A stretch of 64,000 nucleotides of DNA from Misgurnus anguillicaudatus (taxonomy: Eukaryota > Chordata > Actinopteri > Cypriniformes > Cobitidae): contig NW_027395283.1 in the NCBI RefSeq assembly GCF_027580225.2, positions 5,522,501-5,586,500 on the forward strand. The letters run 5' to 3'. The position numbers were made by a program, and so were the translations under genes. This document shows positions 49,650-60,487 of the stretch, piece by piece. The notes beneath the pieces are model-generated. The model saw only the letters and a program-made list of their open reading frames with translations. It ran no database searches and had not been told where the DNA came from. Positions within the stretch are counted from its first letter, which is position 1. The number at the start of each line of letters is the position of its first letter.

Positions 49650-50990
49650 GGTGGGAGACAGTTACAGGCTCATAACCCATCGTCTGTGCGGAGATCGCTG
49701 TCTTATTGGCGAAGGATGCGATCGAGCCGGTCCCTCCAGCCGAGATGAGGTCGGGGTTTTACAGCCCTTACTTTATTGTACCCAAGAAAAGCGGCGGCTT
49801 GCGACCGATCCTGGACCTGCGTTCGCTGAACCGTGCACTTCACAGAATGCCGTTCAAAATGCTGACGCCCAAGCGCATATTTCCATGCATTCGTCCAAAC
49901 GATTGGTTCGCATCTATCGACCTGAAGGACGCGTACTTCCATGTATCGATTCTCCCCCGGCACAGGCCGTTTCTCCGCTTTGCGTTCGAGGGGCGAGCAT
50001 ACCAGTACAAAGTCCTCCCATTCGGGCTCTCTCTGTCGCCCCCTGTATTCACCAAAGTAGTGGAGGGGGCTTTAAAACCCCTGAGAGAGAAAGGTGTGCG
50101 CATTCTCGCGTAACTGGAGGATTGGCTAAGAATAGCTTAAACACGTCAGACGCTGTGCGATCACAGATTTAACTTTAAAACACCTCGCTCGTTTGGGTCT
50201 TCGGGTCAACAGGGAAAAAGAGCAAGCTTTGCCCCGTGCAGAGAATCTCTTTTCTCGGGATGGAACTGGACTCAATCGATTTGACAGCTCGTCTAACAGA
50301 AGCGTGTGTACAGTCGATTCTGACTTGCCTGAATACATTCAAGAGCAAGAGCGCGGTCCCGCTGAAACAATTTCAGAAGCTCCTGGGGCATATGGCAGCA
50401 GCCGCAGCCGTGACTCCGCTAGGACTGCTTCATATGCGACCGCTTCAGCATTGGCTTCACGATCGAGTCCCGAGGAAATCATGGCTGCGCGGCATTCACC
50501 GTGTTATCATTACACCTGCGTGTCGTCGCACTTTCACTCCGTGGTTAGACCGTGCGTTTCTGCGAGTCAGTGTGCCTCTGAGACAGGTCTCCAGGCATGC
50601 AATAGTATGCACAGATGCTTCAGACACGGGGTGACTGGGCCACGTACGATGGGCTTGCGGCTTCGGGGTCTGGACCACACCCAAGCTGCATTGACACATA
50701 AACTGCCGGGAAATGTGGGCTGTATATCTTGCGCATGTCCGTTTCAATAACGAGTTACGGGGCAAAGACGTATTAGTTCACACAGACAACACTGCGACCA
50801 TGGCGTACATCAATCGTCAAGGCGGTTTACGCTCGCTTCACCTGTCGCATCTCACCCGTCACCTCCTCACTTGGAGTCAGAAGAATTTGAGGTCTCTTCA
50901 TGCCATTTACATTCCGGGCACCCTCAATGTAGAGGCAGATGCGCTCTCTCGGCTGCGCGTCCCGGCGAATGGCGGCTCAACCCCATAGCA
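49650..50990 (+). pseudogene. DIRS reverse transcriptase and RNase H
   Basis: RT: FIVPKKSGGLRPILDLRSLN, SIDLKDAYFHVSI (motif A Asp), LPFGLSLSPPVFTKV (motif B). Motif C is destroyed: after RIL the frame reads A-stop-L-E-D-W (TAA at 50111-50113) in place of the Y-L-D-D box. The thumb/connection (SFLGMELDS, KSAVPLKQFQKLLGHMAAA) follows in another frame. RNase H appears as IVCTDASDTG, then after a shift VLVHTDNTATMAYINRQGG and IPGTLNVEADALSR. Cannot be active. Confidence 0.85.
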
Positions 50991-51178
50991 GTTCAGCAGA
51001 TTTGGAGACGTTTCGGCAAAGCGCAGATAGATCTGTTTGCTTCCCCAGAGACGGCCCATTGTCGCCTGTTCTATTCACTAGCCGACGACTCGCTCGCCCT
51101 GGATGCATTGGCACACAGCTGGCCGCGAAACATGCGCAAATACGCTGATTTCGCTGATTTCTCAGAGGGGCTCGAAGG

Positions 51179-51983
51179 ATGAATCCTTCGTGTCCTCCCT
51201 CTATTCCTCCTTGGGACCTGTCCTTGGTGCTGAAATCACTCCAGGAAGCCCCATTTGAGCCTCTGCATAGTGTGAGTCTTAAATTTCTTACTATGAAGAC
51301 ATTAACTCTCCTTGCTTTGGCTTCTGTTAAGAGGATAGGGGATATTCATGCATTTTCGGTCGATGATTCGTGCCTTCAGTTCGGGCCAGCTGCATCCAGC
51401 GTAACACTGAGACCCCGGCCCGGCTTCATGCCCAAAGTTCCCACCACTCCGTTCAGAGATCAGATGGTGAACCTGCAAGCGCTGCCTTTGGAGGAGGCAG
51501 ACCCAGCCATGGCTTTGTTGTGCCCTGTTCGTGCACTACGTGTGTATATAGACAGGACGCAAAGCTTTAGGACCTCAGATCAGTGGTCAGCAGAAAGGGA
51601 AAGCTGTCACCAAGCAGAGGATGTCCCATTGGATTGTGGATACTATAGCCCTTGCATATCAAAAGCAAGACGTGCCTTGTCCATTTAATTTACGTGCTCA
51701 CTCTACACGCAGTGTGGCATCATCTTGGGCACTGGCTTGCGGTTCCTCGCTAACAGATATTTGTAGAGCTGCAGGCTGGGCGACACCTAATACGTTCACA
51801 AGATTCTATAGTGTTCGTGTCGAGCCGGTATCCACTCGGGTTCTTTCTGTTAACCAGTTAAGAACACCGAGGGTCGGCTCGTGTGTCGGCTTGGAGCCTC
51901 TATTTTGGTGCTGCACCATTATGGAAGGCCATCGGGGCAAAAACGTCACAAAAACTGTTTTTGCCTCTCCTCCACTGCCCTGA
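51179..51983 (+). pseudogene. DIRS tyrosine recombinase
   Basis: LKFLTMKTLTLLALASVKRI gives the first catalytic Arg region. After a frameshift near 51620, RAHSTRSVASSWALACG supplies the H-x-x-R box and WATPNTFTRFYSVRV the nucleophilic Tyr region. It integrates the circular DNA without target duplication, which matches the absence of a TSD around the element. The frameshift makes it nonfunctional. Confidence 0.82.
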
Positions 51984-53179
51984 TAGCCGATGTTGCAGAG
52001 CATCCGCTGTCAACCTATCACTGATGTATTCTTTGTAACCCTGTGTAGGCTAGGCGCCCACATTTGTCCCTTACGTGGGGTTCATTTGTGTGTATAGTCC
52101 GTGGGGTTCTAATCCTCCACGTTTTTCCTTAGCAGAGCCTGCTCTGCATCTCTCAACATACCATGTATTGTTCAGAGACCTTTTTGTGAGCAACCTGTCG
52201 GTTGTTTCATATATTTTTACGTCATCCATTAACCTTCTAAGGGGATGGCTTCCGCAGTGTTCTAGCTCCGCTCAGTTTAGACGCTTCCCCAGTTCGCTGG
52301 TTCACTATTGGGGTTAAGGAACAGGTAGTGACCGGCCTTCTGCATTTCGCCTTAGGTTCCGCCCCTTTATGTGGAGGGCGGAGGGCTTTTGCAGGCACTG
52401 GAAGGGTTCAGCTGCAGTGGCGTTTTGGTAGGGTTTCCGAATTCGTCGGTCACAACGTGACGTCGTAGTGACCGACTGAAAGGGAACGTCTCGGTTACGT
52501 ATGTAACCCTCGTTCCCTGAAGAAAGGGAATGGAGATGTCACGTCGCCACAGTTTGCTGTTCCATTGCTGTTTTCAGGCCGGGCACTGTTGCTCGGCTTC
52601 TCAGCAATAATATAGCTGATTTGGTATTATGCACCTGCGGCTTATATACGCACCTGGCGGGGCGGCGCCGGCATTATGCAAATACCTGCATGCCAAGTTC
52701 AGTGGCGTTTCTTATAGTTCTCGAAGTAGATAGGTCACCCGTGAAGCGGTTCCCAATTCGTCGGTCACGACGTGACGTCTCCTTTCCCTTCCTTCAGGGA
52801 ACAAGGGTTACATACGTAACCGAGACGTTTTATTTACCACAATGCATATTTTTGTTTGGGGAGAATTATTTGAAAGCAATATGTGATATGAGTCAATACT
52901 TAACTTTCAGTTTTCACAAATTTTTAAAATATATTTTTTTACAGTGTGTGTGCTTACCATAATTTATTAAAATATTTTCTTCATCATTTATCACAATACT
53001 TCCAAAATATGTATTTCCTACTATGGAAGTCAATTGTCACTTACTGCTGTGTGTTTACCATCATTTCTCAAAATGTCTTCTTTTGTGTTCATCAGAAAAA
53101 AATCCATACAGGTTTAGAACAACATGAGGATGAGTAAATGATGACAGAATTTTCATTTTAAAGTTAACTATCCCTTTAA

Positions 53180-53676
53180 CAACAACATCCTGCTCATTTT
53201 CTGATCCAAGTAACGTTAAACAGCTCAATGAGGTGCTGGGAGTTAGACAATCATCAACAGTCTCAGACTCTGATTCATTTTTAGATTTGCTTTTTGAACT
53301 TCTGATGGATTTGTAAAGAAATCAGATAATCTTTTTTGACTCGCCATAGTTTAGTTTGATTTCCCCTTTGAATATTCTAATTTAAGCGTCACGTCATTCA
53401 TGCTACATCGACTTTTTTATTTATTTCTCAAAATCACAAACCACATTTGACAAGCATATTGTTTATGCCCACCCCTGAATTAGACCATTAGAATCACGCT
53501 AAATCGTCTGTAGTTACATCGTGTACTAAGACCAACATGCGTGAGGGCTAGGTGTAACGGATAATGCCAGTCTCCGACAAATTCGACAAAAACTGTGGTA
53601 ATGACAAACAACTTTCTGATCTAGCATGAAATTTGTTTAAAGCCCGAGGTTTGTAGCCTGTGGTTCGTCGTATGCT
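53180..53676. other. Spacer and 5' region of LINE B
   Basis: No coding to about 53500. The stretch directly before the ORF1 ATG (53677) is presumed LINE 5' UTR, exact start unresolved. Confidence 0.4.
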
Positions 53677-54803
53677 ATGCCCCCAAAGAGGAGAAAAGCA
53701 CAAACAAAGCACAGAGAAGTTGTCCCCGCTCAACAGGTGATCGCTATTGCTACAGACATGACAGCTAAAGAGGCTAACATGGAAGAATTAACCTCTCTGA
53801 TTCGCAGGATAATGTGAGAGGAACTCGATGAGGCGATAAATAGACTGCAACCGCAGCTAAATGCTGTTAAGGAGCAGGTGCTTGGCTGTGCTACTAAAAT
53901 TGGTGAAATAGAGGTTTCATTGTGTAGCTTCGATAGCCGTATAACCAAACTGGAGGGCGCAAATGAACGTTTACTAGAGATGAGCCGGATACTCGGCTGA
54001 AACGAGTATCCGGTACGGATAAAGCACTTCTGCCGAGTACGAGTATTATACAAGTAATACGAGTCAATATCTGTGCTCGGATTAAATGAAAATCATCATT
54101 GGGTAGCTGATTGTGTCAGCGTTCTGTGATAGGCTTGTAGTAACAGCGTCGCCCCTCCCCTACACAAAAACAGATGTATTGTGTTGCTGTGAGTCCCGCA
54201 GCTCCACTCTGCTCATTCACACACAGAAAAGCTCTCTGTCTCTCTCCCTCAGTCACTCGGGTTCGCGGTTCTTTTCCGTTAAAGTTTAGGGTTTCTTTAG
54301 CTTTTTACTTCGGGTTGTAACATTCAAATACGTACTAACCAGCAGAGTTCTGGTAAACGTGGGTTCGTTCAGACGTGAATGCGACGCGCATCGCATCTCT
54401 GCCTGTCTGAGATTTTTTTTTTTTTTTAAACCTTCAGCTGGGAGCTTTCTCTAACCACTGTGTCCCGCTCTGCACACTCACACACAGAACAGCTTTCTGT
54501 CTCTCTCCCTCAGTCACTCGGGTTCACGGTTCTTTTCCATTAACGTGTAGGGTTTCTTCAGCTTTTTACTTCGGGTTGTAACGTTAATACGTACCAGCAG
54601 AGTTCTGGTAAACGTGGTTTCGTTCAGACGTGAATGCAACTCGCATCGCGTCTCTGCCTGTCGGAGAATTGTTTTCTTTTTTAAACCTTCAGCTGTCTCT
54701 AACCAGTAACCAGACACTGAGTGTCTGGCACGTCTTTGCTGTATTTCATACAAAAATAAAGGTATTAAGCTATAATATAAATATTACAAATTAATTTAAG
54801 CTA

Positions 54804-54806
54804 CTC

Positions 54807-54853
<47 letters not shown>
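54804..54853. repeat. (TC)n microsatellite
   Basis: A run of CT dinucleotides within the hAT element. Confidence 0.95.
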
Positions 54854-54856
<3 letters not shown>

Positions 54857-55307
54857 CAGTTTTTTCTCTGACACTTTTTTGCTGTATTTCATAAAAAATA
54901 AAGGTAGTAAGTTAAAGTTAGTGTTATAAATATTACAAATTAATTAAGCTACACACACTCTCCTTCTCTCTTCCTCTCTCTGCCAGTCATCTAAGTTTTT
55001 TCGTTTTAACCATCAGCTGGCTTTAACCAGTTTTTTTTTTACTTTACGCACTGAGTGTTTGACACTTTTTGCTGTATTTCATAAAATATAAAGGTAGTAG
55101 TGGTATAAATAATAAATAATATTACAAATTAAGCTACACACACAAACAAATACTCTCTCTCTCCCTCTTATGATCAGTGATACAGAAATATAACAATTTC
55201 TGATCAACCCATATATTAATTGCATGCTTAAAATAACATACCGGTTAAAGCCCCGCCCATTTCAAGACAAACCCGCCTACTTCCGGGTTAGGCCACACCC
55301 ACTCCGA

Positions 55308-55368
55308 GTACAGATACAGATACAGATAATTCACATGGTTTACAGATACAGATACAGATACAGATAAT
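55308..55368. repeat. ACAGAT hexamer tandem repeats
   Basis: Two clusters of ACAGAT units separated by AATTCACATGGTTT, directly inside the right hAT tip. Confidence 0.85.
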
Positions 55369-57400
55369 GCTGTACTCGCCCATCCCTAACGTTTACGTAA
55401 AGACAATGATGAACTTAAGAAGAAAACTGAGCGCTTGGAGAGTCACAATCGTAAATATAATGTCCGTGTTATGGGCCTGACCTCGGATGTCGAGAAGGGA
55501 AATCCCACAAGTTATATGTCTCAACTGCTAAAAGAGTTATTCAGTGATAAGCTCCAGCTCGTGCCGGAGGTGGAGGTGGCACATTGCGTGGGATCTAAGA
55601 GTAACGTTACAACTGGACAACGGGTAATGATAGTAAGACTGCAGAGGCTGGTGGTGAGAGATGAGATTGTGCGGATTGCGAAAGAAGAAAGGGTGCTAGA
55701 AGTTCGCGGAATGAAACTTCGCTTCTTTCCAGATATTTCGACAGAGATGGCTAAAATACGAGCGAGTTTTCGGGACGTGAGGAAGAAACTATGGAGTGCG
55801 GGAGTTAAGCATGGCATAATTTACCCTGCCACCTTGATTCTGACTTTCAAAGGAGATACGAAAAAGTTTTCCAACCATCTAGCTGCAGAGACATATCTAA
55901 AGACGGTCATAGAGCCTGAGTTGGACAAAAAAGACACGGAGGAGGCTCGATGAGAGGTAGCAGGAAGAATTTTGAGACTGTAGAACGGAATGTTTTTATA
56001 ATAACCAAATGATATAAGTTTATTTACTTGTTACCGCAGAGTAATGTGAAAATGATTTATGTTTATGTTCGGAGATGGCGTGGCTGCCATTTGGTTTTGC
56101 TCATATATGTTGACAAGTGGGGTGTGCATGAGTGTGTCTGCGTGTGTGGTTGTTTGTGTGTTGTTTTGGTTGTTTGTATGTTTTTATGTGGGTTTGTCTG
56201 TATGCTTTTCTGTTAGATGTTATTTATGGTTGTTGTACAGCTCTACTTTTGATGGATGTTCAATCAGACACAACGGTTATGATAAAAGATAGATTCATTA
56301 ATAAAGGGTTACGAATAGCACATTTAAATATCTGTAGTCTGAGAAACAAGGTTCAGGACATCTCGGAAACTCTAATAAATAATAATTTGCATATTCTGGC
56401 AATATCAGAAACACATTTAGATTCTAATATTGATAATTCACTATTGCATATAAATAGGTACAATCTGTATAGACGTGATAGAAATGCATACGGTGGTGGG
56501 GTTGCAATTTATGTTCAAAATCAAATACCTGCAAAAATTAGAAATGATTTTGGTTGTGTGGGTGAAGAAGCTCTGTGGTTACAAGTGCAGTTACCACATC
56601 TTCGGCCTGTTCTAATTGGTGTTTGTTATCGACCACCTAATGTACCTTTATTTAGATAAGATTTGTACTATGTTAGACAAAGTTTGTGATACAAAATTTG
56701 AAATATATTTTTTGGGAGATTTGAATATTGATTGGCATTCGAATAACTGTTCGTTAAAAAATAAGTTGCTTTCACTAACAGAGATCTGTAATTTATCACA
56801 AGTTGTTAAAAAAATCAACTAGAGTTTCCAATAGATCTGATGGCACAAAAATAGCTACATGTATTGATCTAATTTTTACAAATGCCGTAGACTTATGTTC
56901 TAAAGTAATCTCTATGCCGGTAGGTTTTAGTGATCATAATATAGTTTCAATTAATAGGAAAACTAAGGTTCCCAAATCAGGGCAGAAAATGATTGTTAAA
57001 AGGATATTTAAATATTTTAATGAAAATGAATATTGTGAAGTCAGAAATGTGGATTGGTCAAAGTTATTAGTTGAGGATGATCCTGATAGAGCCTTAGAGG
57101 CTTTTATTAGTACAATAATACCAATCATGGATAAATGCGCGCCATTGAGACCAATAACTGTGAGAACCATTGCTGCTCCTTGGGTAGATTTAGAACTTAA
57201 GGAGCACATAAAGATGAGAAATGAACTAAAGGCTGAAGCTATCGCATCAGGTAACAGTATCCTGTGGAATAAATATAGGAAATTAAGAAATTATGTTACT
57301 AAACTAAACAGAACAAAAAAAAAGAAATTATTATGAAAATAAGATTAAAGAGGCAAAATCTGATAGTAATAAAATTTGGAGTATGCTTAATACAATAATG

Positions 57401-58292
57401 TAGCCTGACGTTGTCATACTCAATTCTAGTCAGAATTTGAGTCTGATACCGCTCCATTGAGCTATAATTATGAGGCGTGTCTCAACCGAAAAATGCCTCT
57501 GCACTCAATTGGATAGACCTACGACCAATCAGAGCAACCGAGTGTGTAACGTATGTTGAAATTACGTCTTTGCAGCCTGACCGAACTGCTAGTTATTTCG
57601 CTACAATGACACTAACATTGTGATTATACTGAGTTAGCGAATGTACATCAACACCTATTATGTTTACAACATTTCGTTTATATCACAACATGAAGTATTT
57701 ACTAAGTCATAGAGTAAGACTATCTCTTACCGTTTGTACGTTAGGTGAACTTCATCCACGACGATACCCATTACGTTTGCTTGAAAATATTGGAGCCTAG
57801 CATGTCCCTCACTTATTCAGCAACCACGATTCCGGGCTTCCGAAAAGAAGCTGGCAACGACCGCTAATTATATCCATCTCGTCGTGCACGCTGAGTTGCA
57901 TCACCGTGATAACGTTAGCCATTTCAGTTGCGACCAACTTTTGCCGAATAGGAAGAACGGCAAAAACATCAACAAATGCCTTGCTCGCGTTTCTCTGTTC
58001 CTCTTTTAAAATCAATGCTCTGTCGATATCTTTTAGAACAGACTCAATGTCAGAATCCACACATCTGAACTCTACAGTGGCAGCCATTCAACACACGCGC
58101 TCTTTGGTGACGTGGTTCATTACGTTACTGTTGATTATCTGTCCATCATCGTATAAAGCCCGCCCTGACAATTTGATTGGTTCGCCCAGCTCTAGTCCTA
58201 GCATAGCAGCTCCTCAACGGAAAAACGCCAGACCGATCTGCCCGTTCTCAAATTCTTGTGGGCGGGGCTAAGATCGGCTGGCACCCAGGCTA
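57401..58292. mobile_element. TAGCCTG-tipped element with 9-bp TSD inside LINE B ORF2
   Basis: ACAATAATG at 57392-57400 and 58293-58301. Ends TAGCCTGACG and CCCAGGCTA. 892 bp, longer than its relative at 45624-46106, and retaining a coding remnant on the minus strand (57809-58087). Confidence 0.85.
57809..58087 (-). pseudogene. Helicase-like first-exon remnant in TAGCCTG element
   Basis: Begins MAATVEFRCVDSDIESVL (ATG at 58087). LKEEQRNASKAFVDVFAVLP resembles the Q-motif-like and pre-Walker-A part of RecQ-type SF2 helicases (EQ...A...DVFAVLPTG). The Walker A itself is absent, the frame passing into IRQKLVATE. If correct, the parent transposon encoded a helicase-like protein. The assignment is based on one short motif. 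Confidence 0.4.
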
Positions 58293-60311
58293 ACAATAAT
58301 GGGGAGAAAAGCTAAAATAGTGCCATCTTTTATTGAAGTTGACGGGTCCTTTTTGACTAAACCCAGTGATATTGCAAATCATTTAAGTTCTTATTTCAAG
58401 AATAAAGTTATAACTTTAAGACAAGGTATGAATTTGAAACAAAAAAGTTATTTAAAAAATAGAACAATATGTAATAAAATAATGGGAAATAAATCATGTA
58501 AATTTGACTTTGAAGGAGTAAGTACTACTACAGTTGAGAATTTATTAAAAGTAATGAAAGAGAAACCATCAGGTGCTGATAACCTTGATGCGAAATTATT
58601 AAAAATAGTAGCTGATGTGATTGCTTTGCCTATAAGTCATATAATAAATCTAAGTTTTGAGAGAGGCATTTTTCCTACTAGTTGGAAAGTTGCTAAAATT
58701 GTGCCTCTTATAAAGAATAATAAGGAACCATTGTCGGGAAAAAATAGTAGACCTATTAGTATTTTACCCATTTTGAGTCAGGTTACTGAAAGAATTGTTT
58801 ATGATCAAATCAGTATGTATTTTAGTAAAAATGATTTAAATTCTGTTTATCAGCATGCATATAGGAAGGAACATTCTACAACAACAGCTTTAGCTCAGAT
58901 AACTGAGGACTGTATAAAAGATATTGAAAATAAAAAGATTGTTGGAACAGTATTGTTAGATCTGAGTGCTGCGTTTGATGTACTTGATCATGAAATTTTG
59001 TTGGAAAAGTTAATCTGTTATGGTTTTGAAAAATCTGCTATTGAATGGATTAAAAGTTATCTTGCCAATAGGGAATTTACTGTAACATTTAATGGGAGTA
59101 ATTCTGATATACAGACTCTTGATTGTGGTGTGCCTCAAGGGAGTTGCCTTGGGCCACTTTTATTTTCTATTTTTACAAATGATTTGCCTTTTGTTTTAGA
59201 GAATTCCACCATATGCAGATGATTCTACAATTTATACGTCCGCACAAACCCTTGTTGAACTTAATACAATCTTACAAGTTGAACTTAAACTAATTGAAAA
59301 TTGGATTATGGATAATAAAATGGTGATTAATGCAGAGAAAAGTAAATGTATGATACTGGGATCCAAGTATTTGTTAAAAGATCCGCTTGTGTTGAGTCTG
59401 ACTGTGGGGGGTATTGTAATAGAACAGGTTACGGAGGTAAAGCTACTCGGTGTGACTGTTGACAGCTTGTTAAATTGGAATAGTCATATAAATCAAATAC
59501 TGTTGAAAATGGGCAGAAGTCTGGCAGTTGTTAAGCATTGTAGAACATTTATTCCAAATCGAGTGATGAAAATATTAGTTGAATCATTAGTTTTATCACA
59601 TTTGGATTATTGTTCAATTATTTGGTCAAGTACAACTGAAGTGAATTTAAGAAAATTGCAAGTTGCTCAAAATAAAGCAGCTCCGGTAGTTTTAAGTTGT
59701 CCTTTTAGGACTAGTGTTAGAGAATTGAATACGAGGTTAGTTTGGCTGAGTGTAAAAAGTAGGATTAATTATTGTATTGTTAATTTTGTTAGAAAAATTA
59801 TTGTTACAAAAATGCCAGAAATACTGTACAGCAGACTGTCTTTTTTTAGTGATGTGCATCAATATTCCACTCGTCAGTCAACAGAGAGTCGCTTTTTGTT
59901 ACCTCCGTGTCGAACCAACCTTATACAAAAGACAGTGCTGTATAGAGCAATGGTGGCATGGAATTCTCTTCCGCAGTTTTTGATTTTGGAAATGAATGCA
60001 ATGAATTTTCGTAAAAGATTAAGACTTTATCTGTTTACATTAGAATAATTGTTATTATTTATATTTGTTGCTTTTCTGATATGAATGGTTAAAGAGTAGT
60101 GGAAGTATTGCTGTAACTGTGTATTGTGAGAATGAATAACGTAGAGCTGTTGTTGTTTTTGTTGTTTTTTGTTTGTTTTTATTTTTAGTACGTAGTTGTA
60201 TTGTTATGTATTAATGTCTGCACTCCATTTTTTGTCTGTATAATGTATGGTTTTATGTTATAGGAATATATACATTTTTTGTTGTTGAAGTCTATAGACC
60301 CCAGGAAGAAT

Positions 60312-60364
60312 AGCTGCTGCCTTTGCAGCAGCTAATGGGGATCTTAATAAACAAACAAACAAAC
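60312..60364 (+). terminator. LINE B 3' stem-loop and (AAAC)n tail
   Basis: AGCTGCTGC and GCAGCAGCT form a perfect 9-bp stem around a CTTT loop (sequence 60312-60335), followed by AATGGGGATCTTAATAAACA and repeated AAAC. A hairpin with a short tandem tail is the 3' recognition end expected of CR1/L2-type LINEs. Confidence 0.75.
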
Positions 60365-60487
60365 ATTTGTTTCATATTTCATTGCATTCATGACAAGCAG
60401 GAAGTTTTTAGAATTACATGAAACAATAATGATATTAAATATTTAATATTATAGGCCTACCTTTTACCATGCTTGCCTGGCAACACA

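Larger units (their letters stand above)
46737..52829 (+). mobile_element. DIRS-type tyrosine-recombinase retrotransposon
   Basis: Inverted terminal repeats of about 200 bp (46737-46940 and about 52585-52829) share TCGGTCAC, CTATCTACTTCGAGAACTAT, GCATAATGCCGGC and a TATATAAGCC box. Near the right end, at about 52440-52560, an internal complementary region fuses the inverse of the left outer end (GACCGACTGAAAGGGAAC) to the inverse of the right outer end (GTCTCGGTTACGTATGTAAC). That circular-junction template is diagnostic of DIRS. The internal order is gag, RT/RNase H, tyrosine recombinase. Frames are broken and a solo LTR sits in gag, so it is inactive. Confidence 0.93.
44211..52944. mobile_element. 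CACTGTAAAAA-tipped element carrying DIRS and TAGCCTG insertions
   Basis: CACTGTAAAAAATAT at 44211 and ATATTTTTTTACAGTG ending at 52944 are inverted matches just inside the TTAA arms. Between them lie AT-rich non-coding sequence (44226-45614, 46116-46736, 52830-52928), a TAGCCTG element and the DIRS element. No own transposase was found. Confidence 0.55.
43995..53179. mobile_element. TTAA-flanked element split by about 8.7 kb of nested insertions
   Basis: The left end from TTAAAGGAATAGTTCAC (43995) extends ~180 bp to about 44170. The inverted, closely matching copy runs from about 53010 to 53179 (ending TATCCCTTTAA). Shared internal blocks include CTGTCATCATTTACTCATCC and GGTAAACACACAGCAGTAA. 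Together these would make a compact palindromic MITE of about 400 bp, typical of fish genomes, now pushed apart by the CACTGTAAAAA element and its contents. Confidence 0.8.
53975..55388. mobile_element. hAT element with 8-bp TSD inside LINE B ORF1
   Basis: ACGTTTAC at 53967-53974 and 55389-55396. Tips TAGAGATGAGCCGGATAC and, inverted, TAGGGATGGGCGAGTAC. Removing it restores the ORF1 frame. Internally a ~260-bp block is tandemly duplicated (about 54190-54420 and 54468-54690), and a TTTGCTGTATTTCATA...AATAAAGGTA block recurs three times (from about 54735, 54880, 55068). No transposase. Confidence 0.88.
53677..55953 (+). pseudogene. LINE B ORF1, L1-ORF1-like RNA-binding protein, split by hAT
   Basis: Starts MPPKRRKAQTKHREVV. 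A TGA at 53815-53817 replaces what was probably a CGA Arg. A heptad-rich coiled-coil segment (LDEAINRLQPQLNAVKEQV, IGEIEVSLCSFDSRITKLE) runs into the hAT at 53975. After 55389 it continues NDELKKKTERLESHNRKYNV, then the RRM-like and C-terminal parts (VRVMGLTSD, FFPDISTEMAKIRASF, HGIIYPATLILTFKG). This coiled-coil/RRM/CTD order is the Transposase_22 (L1 ORF1p) layout of a trimeric RNA chaperone. Confidence 0.8.
56280..60048 (+). pseudogene. LINE B ORF2 (AP endonuclease + reverse transcriptase), broken
   Basis: EN: LRIAHLNICSLRNKV, LAISETHLDS, GGGVAIYVQNQ, then after a shift near 56640 FLGDLNIDW and, after another near 56815, IDLIFTN and GFSDHNIVSI. The TAGCCTG element interrupts at 57401. RT resumes at 58302: EKPSGADNLDAKLLK, WKVAKIVPL, SRPISILPILSQVTERIV, LDLSAAFDVLDHEIL (motif A), GVPQGSCLGPLLFSIFTND (motif B), then PYADDSTIY (motif C, about 59208) after a frameshift. 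Thumb and C-terminus run to 60048. Closest in layout to CR1/Jockey-group LINEs. At least four frameshifts: inactive. Confidence 0.82.
53540..60365 (+). mobile_element. LINE B, two-ORF non-LTR retrotransposon, interrupted twice
   Basis: ORF1 (53677-55953) and ORF2 (about 56280-60048) are followed by a 3' UTR ending in a stem-loop (60312-60335) and an (AAAC)n tail. A hAT splits ORF1 and a TAGCCTG element splits ORF2. Both insertion points show clean target duplications, and reading frames resume after removal. Confidence 0.82.
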
